Shown piece by piece: positions 54,727-57,427 of a stretch of 57,427 bases of DNA; the first letter of the stretch is position 1, and the number at the start of each line of letters is the position of its first letter. This DNA is from Pelagibacteraceae bacterium AG-422-B15 (GTDB taxonomy: Bacteria > Pseudomonadota > Alphaproteobacteria > Pelagibacterales > AG-422-B15). Below the pieces are notes generated by a model, which did not search any database, was not told where the DNA came from, and worked only from the letters and a program-made list of their open reading frames with translations. Location: NCBI GenBank assembly GCA_003213715.1, contig QCMN01000006.1, positions 1-57,427 of the forward strand, in the 5' to 3' direction. A program made the translations under genes and the position numbers.

Positions 54727-56074
54727 AAACATGGAAGACCTCGTTTCATTGTGTAAAAGACGGGGGTTTATTTTTCAATCAAGTGAAATTTATGGTGGCT
54801 TGCAAGGAATATATGACTATGGTCCACTCGGAGTAGAATTAAAAAATAACCTTAAATCCTCGTGGTGGAAATCAATGATCTATGATCGAGATGACGTTGA
54901 AGGACTTGATGCATCAATTTTAACAAGTAGACATGTATTAAAATATTCAGGCCATGAAGATACTTTCTCTGATCCTTTAGTCGATTGTAGAAATTGCAAA
55001 AATAGATTTAGATCTGACCAGGCCACGGATGGAAAATGCCCAGCATGTGGGTCTAGCGATCTAACTGAACCTCGACCATTTAATCTTATGTTTAAAACAA
55101 CAGTTGGCCCTGTAGATGATGGCAGTAATTATGCTTACCTAAGACCTGAAACCGCACAGCAAATTTTTACAAATTTTAAAAATATATTGGACTCAACAAG
55201 TAAGACTATTCCTTTTGGAATCGCGCAGATAGGCAAAGCTTTTAGAAATGAAGTCACACCAGGCAAATTCATATTCAGAGTTAGAGAGTTTGAACAAATG
55301 GAATTAGAATTTTTCGTTGAACCAGGTAAAGATGACGAGTGGCATAAATATTGGGTAGACAAGAGGTATTCTTGGTGGATTGATCAAGGCATATCTGAAA
55401 AAAGATTAAAGAAACTAAATGTTGAAGATGCTGACCTATCTCACTACTCAAAAGCCACTGTAGATCTTATGTATGAATTTCCACATGGACTTGAAGAATT
55501 AGAAGGTATAGCAAACAGAACTGATTTCGATCTTGGCTCTCACACTAAAAATCAAAATGACTTTAAAATATCCGCAGATGTAATGAAAAATAACCAATCA
55601 ACAACAAAATTGAGTATTCAAAATTTAGAAAGTAAAGAATGGTACATCCCGTATGTTATAGAACCCTCCGCTGGTGTTGATCGAGGTGTATTTGCGCTAC
55701 TCAATGAAGCTTACAAGGAGGAGGATTTAGAAAACGGAAATAAAAGAATTGTATTAAGTTTGAAACCACATTTGTCTCCAATTAAAGCGGCCGTAATTCC
55801 TCTAAAAAGAAATAATGAGGATTTAGTTAATAAAGCAAGCAAGATTAAGAATGATCTTCAAGCACTAGGTATGGGAAGGGTCATTTTAGAAAACTCTGGT
55901 AATATTGGAAAAGGTTATAGACGTCATGATGAGATTGGTACACCTATTTGTATAACAGTTGACTTTGAAACAATCGAAAATGATACAGTAACTATAAGAG
56001 ATAGAGATACTATGTCACAAAAAAGAGTTTCATCTCAAGACTTAAACCTTGAATATAAAAAAGTTTTTAATTAA
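54716..56074 (+). CDS. glyS: Glycyl-tRNA synthetase, single-chain (alpha-2) type
   Basis: 452 residues, homodimeric class II type. [20 protein letters not shown] and [20 protein letters not shown] open the catalytic domain; a zinc-ribbon [11 protein letters not shown]...CPACGSSD lies near residues 92-115; motif 2 is [20 protein letters not shown] and motif 3 is the C-terminal [13 protein letters not shown]. The anticodon-binding domain follows. Most alphaproteobacteria instead carry the alpha2beta2 glyQ-glyS pair at the S49 peptidase locus. It charges tRNA-Gly. Its start overlaps the peptidase gene. Confidence 0.93.
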   Translation: MASKNMEDLVSLCKRRGFIFQSSEIYGGLQGIYDYGPLGVELKNNLKSSWWKSMIYDRDDVEGLDASILTSRHVLKYSGHEDTFSDPLVDCRNCKNRFRSDQATDGKCPACGSSDLTEPRPFNLMFKTTVGPVDDGSNYAYLRPETAQQIFTNFKNILDSTSKTIPFGIAQIGKAFRNEVTPGKFIFRVREFEQMELEFFVEPGKDDEWHKYWVDKRYSWWIDQGISEKRLKKLNVEDADLSHYSKATVDLMYEFPHGLEELEGIANRTDFDLGSHTKNQNDFKISADVMKNNQSTTKLSIQNLESKEWYIPYVIEPSAGVDRGVFALLNEAYKEEDLENGNKRIVLSLKPHLSPIKAAVIPLKRNNEDLVNKASKIKNDLQALGMGRVILENSGNIGKGYRRHDEIGTPICITVDFETIENDTVTIRDRDTMSQKRVSSQDLNLEYKKVFN

Positions 56075-56536
56075 CTATATATCTCTTCTCGGAAATTCTA
56101 TTTTGCTAAATGGCCAAGATTTTTCTAACCATTCCCTAAATGTTTTTCCTAATTCATCCTCTAGGCCGCTATCAAGTAAATCCTGTCTTATCCAATAGTA
56201 TGCCTGTACCTCGTACTCAGGGTTATCGGAGGGATAAATATAGCAACAACCAATTACATCATTCCCTTCTTTTTTTGATAGAACTGTGTAAGCGAAAGAA
56301 TGTCTAAGAGAAAACTCCACTTCATGCCATCCCAGATCAGCAAGATTTTCATTTATTGTCATTCCTTTTGGCCATTCACTATCGTCCATTAGTTTATACA
56401 GATGATCTACACTTCTCATCACTGCCTCATAGTCTTTATCGATATATTTTATTGTAAGTGGTCTTAAGACAAAATTTTTAGTTACCAATTCTGTAGGAAC
56501 TTTAAAGCTGTCTTTAACTATTGGACGGCTGTACAT
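56075..56536 (-). CDS. GNAT-like N-acetyltransferase
   Basis: 153 residues. The N-terminal strand and helix (LVTKNFVLRPLTIKYIDKDY) and the central GNDVIGCCYIYPS segment followed by YEVQAYYWIRQDL resemble the acetyl-CoA binding and beta-strand core of GNAT enzymes. The pyrophosphate-binding Q/R-x-x-G-x-G/A loop is not clearly preserved, so catalytic status is uncertain. It abuts nadC with no gap. Substrate unknown. Confidence 0.6.
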   Translation of the reverse strand: MYSRPIVKDSFKVPTELVTKNFVLRPLTIKYIDKDYEAVMRSVDHLYKLMDDSEWPKGMTINENLADLGWHEVEFSLRHSFAYTVLSKKEGNDVIGCCYIYPSDNPEYEVQAYYWIRQDLLDSGLEDELGKTFREWLEKSWPFSKIEFPRRDI

Positions 56537-57376
56537 TTAAATTTCAAGTCCAAAATCAACGTTTTCTATACTATGGGTAAGTTGTCCGATTGAAATTCTA
56601 TCAATTTTTGTTTTCGCATAAGACTTAATATTTTTTAAATTAATATTTCCAGATGCCTCACAAAGAAACCTTTTTTTAATAATTTTTAAGCATTGAGAAA
56701 TTTGTTTCTCAGTCATATTATCGAGAAGCACAATATCTATTTCCTGATTTAAAATTTTTTTCAGTTGTTTAATTGTGTCAATTTCTACCGTAATTTTCTT
56801 TTTTAATTTTGATTTTTTTATTTTTTTTATATTCTCAACCAATTCTTCTTTGTTTCCAAGATGGTTATCTTTTATGAAATAAAAATCTGACAAAGAAGCC
56901 CTGTTTACATGCGCACCACCAATCGTAAGAGCATATTTTTGTATCTTTCTCATCCCAGCAATTGTTTTTCTAGTTGAATAAATTTTAACTCCATAAGGTG
57001 TTGCAATATCAACAAATTTTCTTGTTTTTGTTGCAATGCCAGACATGAACCCTAAAAAGTTTAGAGCTGTCCTCTCTGCAATTAATATACTTTGTGCATC
57101 ACCATTAACGTCAATAATTTTATTTCCTTTAACTACTTTACTTCCATCTTTTTTTAGAACTTTTATTTTAATTTTACTATTGATTGCTTTAAATGTTTGA
57201 ACAGCAAACTCAGTTCCACAGACAATCGCATTCTCTTTTGCGACTATAGATGCTTTGATCTTAGTTTTTTTGGAAATTATAACTTTCGAGGTTATATCGC
57301 CGTATCTACCAAAATCTTCTCTCAAAGCAATTTTGATTTTTTCCTTAATATCTCTTTTAGCTAACAAGTTTTTCAT
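56537..57376 (-). CDS. nadC: Nicotinate-nucleotide pyrophosphorylase (quinolinate phosphoribosyltransferase)
   Basis: 279 residues. It converts quinolinate and PRPP to nicotinate mononucleotide in NAD synthesis. KIALREDFGRYGDITSKVII at the N-terminus, RTALNFLGFMSGIATKTRKF, STRKTIAGMRKIQKYAL and the C-terminal LCEASGNINLKNI form the family's active site. It is followed on the minus strand by the GNAT-like gene. A possible upstream gene end overlaps its start (see 57357-57427). Confidence 0.96.
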   Translation of the reverse strand: MKNLLAKRDIKEKIKIALREDFGRYGDITSKVIISKKTKIKASIVAKENAIVCGTEFAVQTFKAINSKIKIKVLKKDGSKVVKGNKIIDVNGDAQSILIAERTALNFLGFMSGIATKTRKFVDIATPYGVKIYSTRKTIAGMRKIQKYALTIGGAHVNRASLSDFYFIKDNHLGNKEELVENIKKIKKSKLKKKITVEIDTIKQLKKILNQEIDIVLLDNMTEKQISQCLKIIKKRFLCEASGNINLKNIKSYAKTKIDRISIGQLTHSIENVDFGLEI

Positions 57377-57427
57377 CAGCTATTGATATAGTAGAGCTCA
57401 AGATAGTTTTGATATAATCATTTATTT
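57357..57427 (-). CDS. Possible 3' end of a gene upstream of nadC
   Basis: A minus-strand frame is open from the window edge to a TAA at 57357, reading INDYIKTILSSTISIADEKL and two more residues, and overlaps the nadC start by 20 bases. nadB or nadA often precede nadC and would explain it, but the 23 codons do not identify any family. It could equally be the nadC promoter region. Confidence 0.25.
   Translation of the reverse strand, partial: INDYIKTILSSTISIADEKLVS

Overview
The window is an AT-rich (roughly one-third G+C), gene-dense chromosome segment from an alphaproteobacterium with a streamlined, probably marine, genome. The alphaproteobacterial markers are a TrcR/DUF1013 cell-cycle regulator, the DUF4164-zapA-fau run, the yebC-tolQRAB-pal-cpoB-tilS-ftsH-folP-glmM run, and the rluD-rpoH pair beside a DUF6476-like membrane protein. 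Gaps are very short, many genes overlap by a few bases, and no gene-free stretch exceeds 300 bases. Catabolic genes for DMSP, betaine, carnitine and probably a quaternary-amine phosphonate fit a surface-ocean heterotroph. SAR11-like, HIMB59/AEGEAN-169-like or SAR116-like groups are plausible, but the sequence alone does not settle the clade.

Layout. (1) 1-10.2 kb, nearly all minus strand: purK (partial)-purE, trcR, a quinone reductase, hsp20, rpmE, then suhB, efp and the glycolysis/pentose-phosphate cluster fba-pgk-gap-tkt. (2) 10.4-25.4 kb, plus strand: DUF4164-zapA-fau-ymdB-yebC, an archaeal Hjc-like nuclease in the place usually held by ruvCAB, the Tol-Pal envelope operon, tilS, ftsH, folP, glmM and purA. 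(3) 25.4-27.6 kb: rpoH, rluD and a small membrane protein. (4) 27.6-46.3 kb: a catabolic island for methylated onium compounds. (5) 46.3-49.8 kb: an accessory patch with a KAS III enzyme, a tiny lipoprotein, a GIY-YIG protein, a cupin-like protein, tRNA-Arg(TCG) and a 2OG-Fe(II) oxygenase-like protein. (6) 49.1-57.4 kb: housekeeping genes tsaC, HDAC-like, xseB, ispA-like, aroC, ispB, S49 peptidase, single-chain glyRS, GNAT and nadC.

The island is the main interest. Four routes appear to meet at glycine betaine: choline oxidation (betA, perhaps with the ALDH), uptake (ProX-ProW-ProV), gamma-butyrobetaine/carnitine degradation (TauD-family BBOX, carnitine dehydrogenase, DUF849 cleavage enzyme, acetoacetyl-CoA synthetase), and an overlapping TauD-family/HD-domain oxygenase pair resembling TmpA/TmpB, which releases phosphate and glycine betaine from (2-trimethylammonio)ethylphosphonate. 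Glycine betaine would then be demethylated by betaine-homocysteine methyltransferase and a dimethylglycine dehydrogenase, feeding methionine and C1-folate. A DMSP lyase gene, dddP, sits as the last gene of the carnitine operon. Its G+C (about half) is far above its surroundings, except for an AT-rich first stretch, which points to recent acquisition and splicing into a resident operon.

Other notable points are the apparent replacement of ruvCAB by an Hjc-like nuclease, a single-chain GlyRS at the usual glyQS locus, an ispA homologue that lacks the segment after its second aspartate motif, and several perfect palindromes and hairpins at the promoters and gene junctions of the onium island.
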